A stretch of 64,000 nucleotides of DNA from CAMYLY01 sp036397755 (GTDB lineage: Bacteria > Gemmatimonadota > Gemmatimonadetes > Gemmatimonadales > GWC2-71-9). The position numbers and the translations under genes are program-made. The notes under the pieces are model-generated. The model did not search any database, had not been told where the DNA came from, and saw nothing but the letters and a program-made list of their open reading frames with translations. Of this stretch, positions 1 through 9,013 are shown piece by piece. The stretch covers positions 62,001-126,000 of the forward strand of contig DASWII010000061.1 of NCBI GenBank assembly GCA_036397755.1. Reading direction: 5' to 3'. Within the stretch, counting starts at the first letter, position 1. Each line of letters opens with the position of its first letter.

Positions 1-271
1 GGAGTTCTTCGCTGATGTGGGAGTCTTGTGGTGAGGCCGGTCGCAACACCTTGCCGCTGGGCTCTTTGGGTTCGGCGATGGCACAGCCGGCGCACCCGAC
101 CCCGCACTTGCGCGCGGCCGCGTCGCCGACGGCGGAGACGTAGCCCAAGTCCTCGCCTCGCTCCGCCGCGACCACGACGGCATCGCCGAGGCCCAGGGCC
201 TCGTCGGCTTCCAGCGTGTAGAAACCTTTCCGATTGCCCTTGAACCGAACCTCGACGACGGTCGTCCCCAC
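1..271 (-). CDS. PSP1-domain protein (RicT/YaaT-like), 3' part cut by window edge
   Basis: The first 90 codons of a gene that leaves the window on the left. It begins with GTG directly after the accA stop (TGA then GTG), so it should be co-transcribed with dnaE and accA. The N-terminus reads VEVRFKGNRKGFYT and then GLGDAVVVAAERGEDLGYV, the typical pattern of the PSP1 C-terminal domain found in RicT (YaaT), a subunit of an iron-sulfur complex that affects RNA processing and development in Bacillus. Residues 56, 60 and 63 are cysteines in a CX3CX2C arrangement (KCGVGCAGC), a possible metal or iron-sulfur site. There is no ATG start, so length-based gene calling can miss it. Family call is fairly secure; function in this organism is inferred. 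Confidence 0.75.
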   Translation of the reverse strand, partial: MGTTVVEVRFKGNRKGFYTLEADEALGLGDAVVVAAERGEDLGYVSAVGDAAARKCGVGCAGCAIAEPKEPSGKVLRPASPQDSHISEEL

Positions 272-1234
272 TCAGTCCTCGAGGTAGGGGCCCATGGTCC
301 GGAACTTGACCGCACGGGATCGCACGAGGTCGTCCCTGCTCAGCTCGGCGAGCTCCCCGAGGTTTCTTTCGAGTGCCTCCGCGAGCGCCACCGCCGAGGC
401 GTCGTGATCGGTGTGGGCGCCGCCGGCAGGTTCGGAAACGATCGCGTCGATGACGCCGAGTTTCAGGAGGTCGTCGGACGTGAGTCGCAGGGCTTCGGCC
501 GCGCGCTCCTTCTGCGACGCGTCCTTCCAGAGGATCGCCGCGCAGCCTTCCGGTGAGATTACCGAGTACACCGCGTGCTCGAGCATGAGCACGCGATCCG
601 CGACCCCGAGGGCGAGCGCGCCGCCGGAGCCACCTTCACCGATCACGGCCGCGATGATCGGCGTGCGCAGTGCGGCCATCTCCTCCAGGTTGCGCGCGAT
701 CGCCTCGGCCTGGCCACGCTCCTCCGCCCCCAGGCCCGGGTAAGCACCGGGCGTGTCGATAAGGGTCACGACCGGGGCGTGGAAGCGCTCGGCCTGCTTC
801 ATCAGCCGCAGCGCCTTGCGGTAACCCTCCGGATGGGGCATTCCGAAGTTGCGTCGCAAGTTCTCCTTGGTGTCCCGGCCCTTCTGGTGGCCGATGATCA
901 CGAGTGGGGCGCCGTGGAAGCGGGCCCATCCGCAGACGATCGCCGGGTCGTCCCGATAGAGCCGGTCGCCGCGCAATTCGACGAAGTCGGTGAACACGCG
1001 TCTGACGTAGTCCAACGTGTACGGCCGGCGCGGGTGGCGGGCGACCTGCACCCGCTGCATCGACGTGAGGTCGCTGTATACCTCGCGGCGGAGTTCGGTG
1101 AGCTTCGTCTCGAGCGGCTCGATCTCACCCCGCACCTCCAGGCGACGTTCGGAGGCTAACCGCTTGAGGTTCTCGATCTGTCGTTCCAACTCGACGATCG
1201 GCTTTTCGAAGTCCAGATTGAAGCTCGCTCCCAC
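272..1234 (-). CDS. accA: Acetyl-CoA carboxylase carboxyltransferase subunit alpha
   Basis: 320 residues, the usual length for AccA. With AccD (not in this window) it forms the carboxyltransferase that moves CO2 from carboxybiotin to acetyl-CoA, making malonyl-CoA for fatty acid synthesis in the cytoplasm. The N-terminal helical region (FEKPIVELERQIENLKRL) and the core motifs HPEGYRKALRLMKQAERF, IDTPGAYPG, EGGSGGALALGVADRV and SPEGCAAILWKDA are all present. It lies 8 bases after dnaE and immediately before the PSP1-domain gene, in one minus-strand operon. dnaE-accA adjacency is common in bacteria. Confidence 0.97.
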   Translation of the reverse strand: MGASFNLDFEKPIVELERQIENLKRLASERRLEVRGEIEPLETKLTELRREVYSDLTSMQRVQVARHPRRPYTLDYVRRVFTDFVELRGDRLYRDDPAIVCGWARFHGAPLVIIGHQKGRDTKENLRRNFGMPHPEGYRKALRLMKQAERFHAPVVTLIDTPGAYPGLGAEERGQAEAIARNLEEMAALRTPIIAAVIGEGGSGGALALGVADRVLMLEHAVYSVISPEGCAAILWKDASQKERAAEALRLTSDDLLKLGVIDAIVSEPAGGAHTDHDASAVALAEALERNLGELAELSRDDLVRSRAVKFRTMGPYLED

Positions 1235-1242
1235 AGGTCGTC

Positions 1243-4200
1243 CTAGCTCGCTCGCACCAACTCGACCGCATTCGGGCCGAGGAGCTCGCGCAACGCGTTC
1301 AGGAACTCGGGATCGAGAGCGACACTTTCCCTGGCGCGGAGGCGGGCCGTCGATCCATTACCGTCGTTCCAGTGAACATACACCGGCGACGGCCCCGGAT
1401 GCGCCGTGCACAGCGCCTTGATGGCCCGGGCGGCGTCGGGGTCCGGCCCCTGTCCTTTCCGCCAGACGATGGCCACACCCAGCGCACCGGTCGTGCGGAG
1501 TTCGGCCAACGGCTCCGCACCCTCGACGATAAACGGGGCACGTTCCTCCCCGCGATCTCGCGCCGAATGCCCGCCCGTGAGCAGCAGAGCCGCATCGGGT
1601 ACGATGACTTCGGAGAGCTTGCTCCACGCATCGGGGAACACGATTGCCTCCGCCGTTCCGTGAAAGTCCTCGAGCGTCACTCGAGCGTATTCGGATCCCG
1701 TCTTGCGGCTGATGCGTCGCTTCACCGCCGTAACCACGGCGGCGACCGTGACACGATGCTCGCTCCATTCTCCGAGGGTCGCCGTGCTTCGGGCGCCGAA
1801 CAGCTGGACTTCCGATCGGAACCGCTCGAGCGGGTGTCCCGAGATGAAGAACCCGATGACCTCCTTCTCCTTGGTGAGTCGCTCCGCCTCGCTCCAGGCC
1901 GGGATGCCGGGGAGCTCCGCCACGCTGGCAATGACGTGCGTCGGGACGGTGTCGCCGAAGAGCGATACCTGGCCGGCCTGACGCTCGGCATCCCGGAGTT
2001 GGGCTTCGCGCAGGGCCGGTTCCAAGGCAAGGGTGAGCTGCGCGCGATGGCCGGGCAGATCGTCGAGTGCCCCAGCGGCGATCAGCGATTCCACCACGCG
2101 CTTGTTGCACAGGCGGAGGTCGATCCGATCGCAGAACCCCGTGAGCGAGTCGAAGGGTCCGTCCGCCTCCCGGGCGTCGATAATGGACTCGATGGCGCCA
2201 CGCCCGACATTGCGCACCGCCCCAAGCCCGAACCGAATCTCCCGATCGCCGGTCACGGTGAACTTGCGCCCCGACTGATTGATCGACGGCGGCAACACGG
2301 CAATGCCCATCTCCCGGGCCTCGTTGATGTAGCCCACCACCTTGTCCGTGTCGCCGATCTCGGACGACAACTGTGCCGCCATGAACTCGGCGGGGTAGTG
2401 CGCCTTGAGCCAGGCCGTCTGGAACGACAGGAGACTGTACGCAACGGAGTGCGACTTGTTGAAGCCGTACCGGCCGAACGTCGCGATCTGGCCCACGAGG
2501 TCATCGATCACCCGCCGGGGGTGCCCGCGCTCGACGCACCGCTCGGCGAAGTGTCGTAACTCCCGATCGATGAGCTCCTGATCCTTCTTGCCCACGGCCT
2601 TGCGCATGACGTCTGCTTCCGCGAGCGAGAAGCCCGCGAGTTCGTGGGCGATGCGCATCACCTGTTCCTGATACAGGATCACGCCGTAGGTGGGAGCGAG
2701 CACGCCCTCCAGCTCGGGCAGCGGGTAGCGGACCTCCTCCTCACCGCGCTTACGGCGGGTGTACCGCTGGTGCATTCCCGAGTCCAGCGGTCCTGGACGC
2801 ACGAGCGCGTTGGTGGCGACCAGGTCGTCGAACCGATCCACGCGGAGCTGGCGCAACATGTCCGTCGCCAGCGACGACTCGAACTGAAATACGCCGGCGG
2901 TCCGTCCGGCGCGGAGCAGCACGTACGTGTCGGGATCGTTGAGGTCCAGCGTCGCGAGGTCGAGGGTCGTCCCGTGCCGGCGTTCGATACTCTCGAGCGC
3001 GTCATGGATGACCGTGAGCGTCTTGAGGCCCAAGAAGTCCATCTTGAGCATGCCGACCTTCTCCAGGGCGACCATGTCGTACTGGGTGATGATCGTCTCG
3101 TCGCCATTCGCAGCGCTCCCTCGCTGCGGCGGCCGGCAGACGGGCACATACTCGTGGAGTGGTCCAGGGGCGATCACGACGCCAGCGGCGTGGACGGAAG
3201 CGTGCCGTGCGAGACCCTCGACGCGGCAGGCAAGATCGGCCAGCCGCTCGAGCGTCGGGTTGTCGCGCACGAGCTCCCGGAGCTCCGGTACCCGTTGCAC
3301 GGCCTCCGAGACGGACAGCTGGTAGCCCGGGCTGGAGGGGATAAGCTTGGCGATACGATCCGCCTCCGCCACGCTCACGCCGAGCACCCGCGCGATGTCG
3401 CGCACGGCAGCTCGTGCCTTCAGCGTGCCGAACGTGATGATCTGACCGACGCTGTCGCGGCCGTACCTTTCGCGGACGTATTCAATCACTTCTCCGCGCC
3501 GTTCGAAGCAAAAGTCCACGTCGATATCCGGCATGGAGACGCGCTCGGGATTCAGGAAGCGCTCGAACAGCAGATCGAACTTCAGGGGGTCGATGTCGGT
3601 GATCCCCAGGGCGTAGGCGACGAGCGATCCTGCCGCCGAGCCTCGGCCCGGTCCCACGGGAATCCCTCGGGCGCGTGCCGCGGCGATGAAGTCCTGGACG
3701 ATGAGGAAGTAGCCGGAGTATCCGGTCTTGGTGATGACTCCGAGTTCGTACGTCAGGCGCTCTTCGACCGCGGCCGGCAGCGGATCACCATAGCGCCGGG
3801 CGGATCCCGCCCGCGCGAGCGCGACGAGCAGATCCTCCTCGGACTGTGACGGGTCCTCGCGGGGGAACGCCGGTAAGAAGTACCGCTTCTCGAAGTCGAA
3901 CTCGCACAACGCCGCCACCTGAGCCGTGTTTTCCAACACGTCTGGCCGGCCGGGAAACAGCTCGGCCATCTCGGCCTCGGTCTTCACGTAGCTCTCGGAC
4001 CCGAAAAACCGGAAACGGTTGGGATCGTCCAGATCCTTGCCGGTGCCGATGGCCAGCAGGCAGTCGTGGGCCTCGTGGTCCTCCCGCTCCAGATAATGCG
4101 CGTCATTCGTTGCGACGATAGGTAGCCCGAGATCCTCCCCGAGTTGGAACATGCCGTCGCGCACGACACGTTCATCGTCGATGCCGTGGTCCTGCACTTC

Positions 4201-4722
4201 GAGCCAGTACCCGTCCGGACCGAAGGTGCGGGCGAACCACTCCGCCGTTTCGCGCGCGCGCTCGTAGTTCCCGCGTCGCAGCCACAACGCCACCTCGCCC
4301 GACAGGCAGGCGGCGAGGCAGACGATGCCGTCGGCACGTTCGGCGAGCAGTTGGCGATCGATGCGTGGGCGCCGGTAATACCCCTCGACGTGCCCTGCCG
4401 ACGAGAGGGCGATCAGGTTGCGGTACCCACGCTGGTTCTTCGCGAGCAGCACCAGGTGGGAGTAGTTAGCCGGGGCCCACGACGGGCGTTCGCGCTCCTG
4501 CCGCGGTCCGAAGGCCACGTACGCCTCGAACCCGAGGATTGGGCGGATTCCCTGTGTCTTGGCCTGCTGGTAAAACGACCAGGCGGCGTGGAGGTTGCCG
4601 TGGTCCGTGATCGCCAGACTGTCCATGCCCAACTCACGCACCTTGCCCACGAGATCAGGGATCCGATTGGCCCCGTCGAGCAGCGAGTACTCGGAGTGCG
4701 TGTGCAGGTGAACGAATGACAT
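1243..4722 (-). CDS. dnaE: DNA polymerase III subunit alpha
   Basis: 1159 residues, full length for DnaE1, the replicative polymerase. Domains in order: PHP domain from the N-terminus (HTHSEYSLLDG at residues 7-17, later ITDHGNLHA); palm with GPGRGSAAGS near 357-366 and the catalytic aspartates in PDIDVDF near 398-404; fingers region with LVRPGPLDSGMHQRY; helix-hairpin-helix region; a QVSLF peptide that matches the sliding-clamp binding consensus; and a C-terminal OB fold (VTVAAVVTAVKRRISRKTGSEY). The PHP histidines look intact, so the domain may keep proofreading or metal-binding capacity. First gene of a dnaE-accA-PSP1 operon. Confidence 0.98.
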   Translation of the reverse strand: MSFVHLHTHSEYSLLDGANRIPDLVGKVRELGMDSLAITDHGNLHAAWSFYQQAKTQGIRPILGFEAYVAFGPRQERERPSWAPANYSHLVLLAKNQRGYRNLIALSSAGHVEGYYRRPRIDRQLLAERADGIVCLAACLSGEVALWLRRGNYERARETAEWFARTFGPDGYWLEVQDHGIDDERVVRDGMFQLGEDLGLPIVATNDAHYLEREDHEAHDCLLAIGTGKDLDDPNRFRFFGSESYVKTEAEMAELFPGRPDVLENTAQVAALCEFDFEKRYFLPAFPREDPSQSEEDLLVALARAGSARRYGDPLPAAVEERLTYELGVITKTGYSGYFLIVQDFIAAARARGIPVGPGRGSAAGSLVAYALGITDIDPLKFDLLFERFLNPERVSMPDIDVDFCFERRGEVIEYVRERYGRDSVGQIITFGTLKARAAVRDIARVLGVSVAEADRIAKLIPSSPGYQLSVSEAVQRVPELRELVRDNPTLERLADLACRVEGLARHASVHAAGVVIAPGPLHEYVPVCRPPQRGSAANGDETIITQYDMVALEKVGMLKMDFLGLKTLTVIHDALESIERRHGTTLDLATLDLNDPDTYVLLRAGRTAGVFQFESSLATDMLRQLRVDRFDDLVATNALVRPGPLDSGMHQRYTRRKRGEEEVRYPLPELEGVLAPTYGVILYQEQVMRIAHELAGFSLAEADVMRKAVGKKDQELIDRELRHFAERCVERGHPRRVIDDLVGQIATFGRYGFNKSHSVAYSLLSFQTAWLKAHYPAEFMAAQLSSEIGDTDKVVGYINEAREMGIAVLPPSINQSGRKFTVTGDREIRFGLGAVRNVGRGAIESIIDAREADGPFDSLTGFCDRIDLRLCNKRVVESLIAAGALDDLPGHRAQLTLALEPALREAQLRDAERQAGQVSLFGDTVPTHVIASVAELPGIPAWSEAERLTKEKEVIGFFISGHPLERFRSEVQLFGARSTATLGEWSEHRVTVAAVVTAVKRRISRKTGSEYARVTLEDFHGTAEAIVFPDAWSKLSEVIVPDAALLLTGGHSARDRGEERAPFIVEGAEPLAELRTTGALGVAIVWRKGQGPDPDAARAIKALCTAHPGPSPVYVHWNDGNGSTARLRARESVALDPEFLNALRELLGPNAVELVRAS

Positions 4723-4761
4723 GAAGGCGTTGCGCAGAACCGTAGTCGGTGGGGCGGGGTA

Positions 4762-4790
4762 AGCTTAGCCGGACCGCTCGGCGTTGTCAA
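4762..4790 (-). promoter_or_regulatory. Predicted sigma70-type promoter of the dnaE operon
   Basis: On the minus strand TTGACA (4790-4785, perfect -35) is followed after 17 bases by TAAGCT (4767-4762, weak -10), about 40 bases upstream of the dnaE ATG. The same bases read on the plus strand give TTGTCA (4784-4789) and TATGTT (4808-4813) with an 18-base spacer, which could serve the lipoprotein gene at 4895. The two divergent promoters would then overlap. Prediction from consensus only. Confidence 0.4.
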
Positions 4791-4894
4791 AACTGCCGAA
4801 CGGTTCGTATGTTGGCGTAGCGCTGGCAGTTACAGAACACAGAAAGATCGAACTTTTCGCCCGGCGAGTGGTTCCCGGAGCAGCGGAGGTTGCA

Positions 4895-7057
4895 GTGGTT
4901 GTTCGTCGCATGTGGGTGCTCATTGCGCTGATCGGAATCGCTGCCTGCGGACCGGATCTGCCGCGCCCGGTGGCGCTGGAGAAGGTCGCCGCCTCTGACA
5001 ATCAGACGGCGGTGGCCAGCGCTCGCCTGCCGACGCCCCTTGCCGTGGTGGTGACGGCGGACGACGGCACGCGAGCCGTGCGCGCGGAGGTGCGATGGAC
5101 CGTGACGCAGGGCGCCGAGGCGGTGCTCAGCGATACGGTCACCGTGAGTGACGGGTTGGGTGAGGCGCAAGTCTGGCTCACCCTCGGGGCCCTGGAGGGT
5201 GTCTACCGTGTCCAGGCGCAGCTCGTGCGAGCACGAAACCAGACCGTCGAGTTCGCGGCCATTGCGCAGGCAGGCGTCCAGCTGAGCGGCGTGACGCCGT
5301 CGACGTTCACGGCGGGAGAGAACCTCACGCTCACTGGTGCCCGGTTCACGACGAGCACGACGGTCCGCGTCGGCGGGAAGGTGGCCGACGTGGTAGCGGT
5401 TGGGGCCCTGGGGCAATCGATGGCGGCGACCGTACCGCCGTGCCTGGCCCCTGGTCCGGTTCAGGTGATCGCGTACGAAAACGGTGGAGCGAGCGCTCCG
5501 GTGGCCGGCACGTACCAGGCGAGCAGTGCGGAAGTGGTGCTCGAAGTGGGTGAGTACATCACCGTGCCGGCGAACGCCCTTGCCGGGTGCGCGGAGTTCC
5601 CGGCGGTGGCCGGTGACACGGCGGAGTACTTGGTCATGCCGCAGTCGGTTGCGAGAGTGGGAGATCATGTGGCGACGTTCACCCTGGAGAGCGACTTCAC
5701 GACCAACGTGATATCGGCCAGGACGCGGTCCATGCGCGGCCGCTCGCATGCCGAGCGGTTTCACGATTGGCTGAGGGCTGTGGAGGACTCGGTGGCGCGG
5801 CTGCCCAAGCCTGCGGTTGCGGAGCCGGATCTCGCACCAGCCCAGGCTGTCGCGATCGGCCAGCGACGTCAGTTCACGGTATGTGCCAGCGTGACCTGTT
5901 CGGCCGATGAGGATTTCCCCACGGTGACCGCAGAGGTGCGATACGCAGGTACCCACGCCGTGATCTACGAAGACCTCGGGACGGTGGCGCGACTGGACAG
6001 CAACGCTGTCGCAACGCTCGGCAAGCTGTTCGACGAGCATCTCTACGAGGTCGCGTCACGGGCGTTCGGTGCGGAATCGGACGTCGATCGCAACGGTGTG
6101 ACGTTCATCCTGATCACGCCGAAGGTGAACGGACTCACGCCCAGGGCGAAGTGCAGCGAGTCGATTATCGTAGGATTCTTCTACCCTCCGGATCTTGACC
6201 CGGCTTTTCGCGGGTCTCGCTACTCCAACGACGCCGAGGTGTTCTACTCGCTTGCACCGGACCCGACGGGCGCCAGCGGTGGGTGCGACGTACCGGTGTC
6301 CCGCATGGAGAACCTGGTTCCGGTGACGTTCATTCACGAATTGCAGCACATGATCAGCTACAACCAGCACGTGCTATTACGTGGGAGCGGCCGCGAAGCC
6401 CTGTGGTTGGGCGAAGGAATGTCGCACATCGCGGAGGAGCTCGGTGGGCGGCGGTTTCTCGAGCTGGGAGACGATGTGCGGTTTTCGCGGATGGTGATCG
6501 GCGATGTGTTCAACGCCTACACCTACTTGCAAGCGACCGAAGGGTTCCGGCTGATTGCCGACACGGGGTTTGCAAGCCTCGAAGAGCGTGGCGCCGCGTG
6601 GCTGTTTCTCCGCTGGCTTGCCGATCAGTATGGGGAATCCGTCATCCGGCGGCTGTCCGAGAGCGGGGTGAGCGGTGCGACAAACGTGGAGCGCGCGACC
6701 GGGGCACCGTTCGCGGATCTTCTGACCGAATGGTTCGCGGCGTTGTATGTGTCGGACCTGGCCGACTTCCCGGCGCCTGCGCGGCTCCAGTACACGTCGT
6801 GGCGCTTCCGCCGGACATGGGCGGGGCTGAACGAGAGCGACCCCGAGAACTTTCCAGTTCCGTTCCCCATCGAGCCACCCCGGTTGACGGCCGGGAACCT
6901 GTCCGCGGAGGTGAGTCTGCGGTCGGGGAGTGGCGGACACTACGTGGTCGTGCAGGAGCCCGGAGCGTCGGGCTTCACGCTCAGCTTGGTACATCTGGGG
7001 GGGGGGTCACCCCCGCAGGCTGTCGTGCCCCACGTCAGCATTGTGCGCCTGCGATAA
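4895..7057 (+). CDS. Exported lipoprotein with IPT/TIG domain and HExxH metallopeptidase domain
   Basis: About 720 residues. I chose the GTG at 4895 because GGAGG sits 5 bases upstream (4885-4889) and the product then begins MVVRRMWVLIALIGIAACG, a lipoprotein signal peptide with lipobox IAAC. After an Ig-like region comes an IPT/TIG fold (VTPSTFTAGENLTLTGARF), then a long C-terminal part with the zinc-protease motif HELQHM followed by EALWLGEGMSHIAEELGG, where the second glutamate would be the third metal ligand, as in M30/hyicolysin-like and related gluzincins. Likely anchored in the outer or inner membrane facing the periplasm or outside. It is followed almost at once by a PorV-like protein and a second peptidase. 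Substrate unknown. Confidence 0.8.
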   Translation: MVVRRMWVLIALIGIAACGPDLPRPVALEKVAASDNQTAVASARLPTPLAVVVTADDGTRAVRAEVRWTVTQGAEAVLSDTVTVSDGLGEAQVWLTLGALEGVYRVQAQLVRARNQTVEFAAIAQAGVQLSGVTPSTFTAGENLTLTGARFTTSTTVRVGGKVADVVAVGALGQSMAATVPPCLAPGPVQVIAYENGGASAPVAGTYQASSAEVVLEVGEYITVPANALAGCAEFPAVAGDTAEYLVMPQSVARVGDHVATFTLESDFTTNVISARTRSMRGRSHAERFHDWLRAVEDSVARLPKPAVAEPDLAPAQAVAIGQRRQFTVCASVTCSADEDFPTVTAEVRYAGTHAVIYEDLGTVARLDSNAVATLGKLFDEHLYEVASRAFGAESDVDRNGVTFILITPKVNGLTPRAKCSESIIVGFFYPPDLDPAFRGSRYSNDAEVFYSLAPDPTGASGGCDVPVSRMENLVPVTFIHELQHMISYNQHVLLRGSGREALWLGEGMSHIAEELGGRRFLELGDDVRFSRMVIGDVFNAYTYLQATEGFRLIADTGFASLEERGAAWLFLRWLADQYGESVIRRLSESGVSGATNVERATGAPFADLLTEWFAALYVSDLADFPAPARLQYTSWRFRRTWAGLNESDPENFPVPFPIEPPRLTAGNLSAEVSLRSGSGGHYVVVQEPGASGFTLSLVHLGGGSPPQAVVPHVSIVRLR

Positions 7058-7058
7058 C

Positions 7059-7940
7059 GTGAGGTGCGTGCGCTGGGTGTGGATGGTCGGCGTGACGTTC
7101 CCCTGCACTACGCCAGGGCGCGCGCAGGTGCCGCAGCTGCCCGTTGTGCTGGGAGCACCGAGCGCAAGCCGTGTCGGCGGGCTCAACGGTGCGGGTGTGG
7201 CCCTGGTGGGTGATGCCGGCGCCGTGTTTCTGAACCCCGCAGGCCTTGCCACGATTCGTCACGTCGCGATCGAGGGCTCCTATCGAGCGGTCCCGCTTGG
7301 TGCCTCGTTGACGTCTGCTGCCCTCGGCTGGCGTCTCGGGCAGTTTGACGTCGGCTTTGGCGGTCGGATGCTGCGCGAGGGGCAGGTATCGGGCCGGCGT
7401 CCGTGGGACGGACTCGCCGTCGGGTCGCTGGTGTATCGCTGGGGGATGGTGGCGGTTGGGACGAGCGGCAAGTATCTCCGCCGGGAGCGCGACGGGGGCC
7501 GGACGTATGCCGTCAGTGGAGATGTCGGGTTGGCCGTGGCGGTGTTCGATATTCTGGCGTTCGCCTTCGCCGTCCAGAACATCGGGGGGAACTGGCAGGA
7601 TACATCGTCGCTTGCGCTTCCCACCACGACGCGACTCGGCTTCACGATGAACTATACGGACCCCCAGGAGGCGTTCCGCCTGTTGTCGACCATGGAGATC
7701 CAATGGCGCCAAGGAATCGCTACGCGTGGGATCGTGGGTCTGGAAGCGGGTATGGTGGTGGGCGCCGTCGGGGTGCTCGCGCGAGCCGGCTATGCGGGGC
7801 GGGAGGACTACATCGCTTCCGGGAAGTTCACGGTTGGCGCAACGGTATCGTTGGGCTGGCTGGATCTGGACTATGCCTACCGGCCTGATGACATCGGGGG
7901 TGAGATCGCACATGTGTTCGGCCTGCGGATGCGACGGTGA
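7059..7940 (+). CDS. PorV/PorQ-family outer-membrane beta-barrel protein
   Basis: About 293 residues starting at GTG 7059, one base after the preceding stop; GTG 7068 or ATG 7083 are other possible starts. The N-terminus is a signal peptide ending in GRAQ. The mature part begins with the FadL/PorV-like pattern GGLNGAGVALVGDAGAVFLNPAGLATI, here split as GLNGAGVALVGDAG and FLNPAGLA, followed by alternating beta strands (LGWRLGQFDVGFGGRM, AFAFAVQNIGGNW) and an aromatic-poor C-terminal strand HVFGLRMRR. PorV-type proteins in Bacteroidetes act with type IX secretion; Gemmatimonadota carry many relatives of unknown role. Co-transcribed with exported peptidases on both sides. Confidence 0.75.
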   Translation: MRCVRWVWMVGVTFPCTTPGRAQVPQLPVVLGAPSASRVGGLNGAGVALVGDAGAVFLNPAGLATIRHVAIEGSYRAVPLGASLTSAALGWRLGQFDVGFGGRMLREGQVSGRRPWDGLAVGSLVYRWGMVAVGTSGKYLRRERDGGRTYAVSGDVGLAVAVFDILAFAFAVQNIGGNWQDTSSLALPTTTRLGFTMNYTDPQEAFRLLSTMEIQWRQGIATRGIVGLEAGMVVGAVGVLARAGYAGREDYIASGKFTVGATVSLGWLDLDYAYRPDDIGGEIAHVFGLRMRR

Positions 7941-9013
7941 CCGTGCGGCGCTGGCTCGGCCGCGCGGTCGGCTGGTCGGTCATCGGGTTGCTGCTCCTGG
8001 TCGTCGTGCTGCTCGCGGGGAGTCGGGACGCGCGGTTTGTCGTTCGGGCAGCGTGGGAGGAGATGAGGATTCTCCTGGCGCGGGAGGACCTGGCGGCGCT
8101 GGTCGCCGCTGAGGGAATCCCGACGGCCGAGCGGGCGAAGTTCCAGCTCGTGCTGGACGCGCGCGCCTTCGCGGCGGATTCGCTGGGCCTGGAGGCGGGG
8201 CGAACGTTCACGCAATTCTCGCGGCTTCCGAGGGATACGCTCGTGCTGGTGCTTTCCGCGAGCCCGCGCGATCAGCTCGTGGCCCACACGTGGTGGTTTC
8301 CCGTGGTCGGACGTGTGCCGTATCGGGGTTACTTCGATCTCGCCGATGCCGAAGCGGCCGCCGACCGTCTTGCGGACTGCGCCTACGATACCTATCTACG
8401 GCCGGCGGCGGCATTCTCGACGCTCGGATGGTTCGAGGATCCGCTGCTCTCCACCTCGCTGCGAAGTGATCCGGTAACGCTCGCGGAGCTGGTCATCCAC
8501 GAGATCACGCACAACACCGTGTGGGTGCGGGGTGCGGCCGAGTTCAACGAGAGTCTTGCGTCGTATATTGGGCTCCGGGGAGCCGAGGCGTTCTTCGCCG
8601 CTCGGGGGGACTCCGTCAACGCGTGGCGAGGGGCGATGCGCCGCCGCGACGAAGCACGGCTCGGTGAGCTGCACGCCCTGCTCGTCCGTGAACTCGAGGA
8701 GCTCTATCGGGCCGGACTGCCGCTGGACACAGTCCTTGCACGGCGGGAGGTCGTGTTCGCGCGGGCACGGGAACGGTATCGGTCGACGCCATTCGAGGTG
8801 TACGACGGCCGGCGGCTGGCCGCTGGGCCGCTCAACAACGCGACCATCGTCGCGATGCGGACCTACCGAACCGACACCCAGGTGTTTGCGGACGCGCTCG
8901 CACGGTTCGCGGACCTGCGCGCGTTCGTCCGCGCGCTCGACGACGCGCTCGCGCGCCGCGGAAAAGACGACCCCTTCGACGTCGTGCGGAGGCTCCGCCC
9001 CGCCTACTACTGA
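7937..9013 (+). CDS. Predicted aminopeptidase, COG4324 family
   Basis: 358 residues. Starts at GTG 7937 in a 4-base GTGA overlap with the upstream stop, so translation is probably coupled. One N-terminal membrane segment (GWSVIGLLLLVVVLLAG) acts as anchor or signal. The body holds VIHEITHNTVWVRG, a zinc metallopeptidase HExxH motif, followed by FNESLASYIGLRGAEAFF with the conserved glutamate as probable third ligand, and WWFPVVGRVPYRGYFD upstream; these are hallmarks of the PF10023/COG4324 putative aminopeptidases. It faces the periplasm. Its 3' end overlaps the convergent gdhA stop by 7 bases. Confidence 0.85.
   Translation: MTVRRWLGRAVGWSVIGLLLLVVVLLAGSRDARFVVRAAWEEMRILLAREDLAALVAAEGIPTAERAKFQLVLDARAFAADSLGLEAGRTFTQFSRLPRDTLVLVLSASPRDQLVAHTWWFPVVGRVPYRGYFDLADAEAAADRLADCAYDTYLRPAAAFSTLGWFEDPLLSTSLRSDPVTLAELVIHEITHNTVWVRGAAEFNESLASYIGLRGAEAFFAARGDSVNAWRGAMRRRDEARLGELHALLVRELEELYRAGLPLDTVLARREVVFARARERYRSTPFEVYDGRRLAAGPLNNATIVAMRTYRTDTQVFADALARFADLRAFVRALDDALARRGKDDPFDVVRRLRPAYY

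Noticed and set aside
1372..2559. Long open frame antisense to dnaE (395 codons); similar long antisense frames occur opposite gcvP, rad50, coaE and others.
   Set aside because: High GC removes stop codons in antisense frames. These frames have Arg/Pro/His-rich compositions and no domains, while the opposite strand carries well-known genes.
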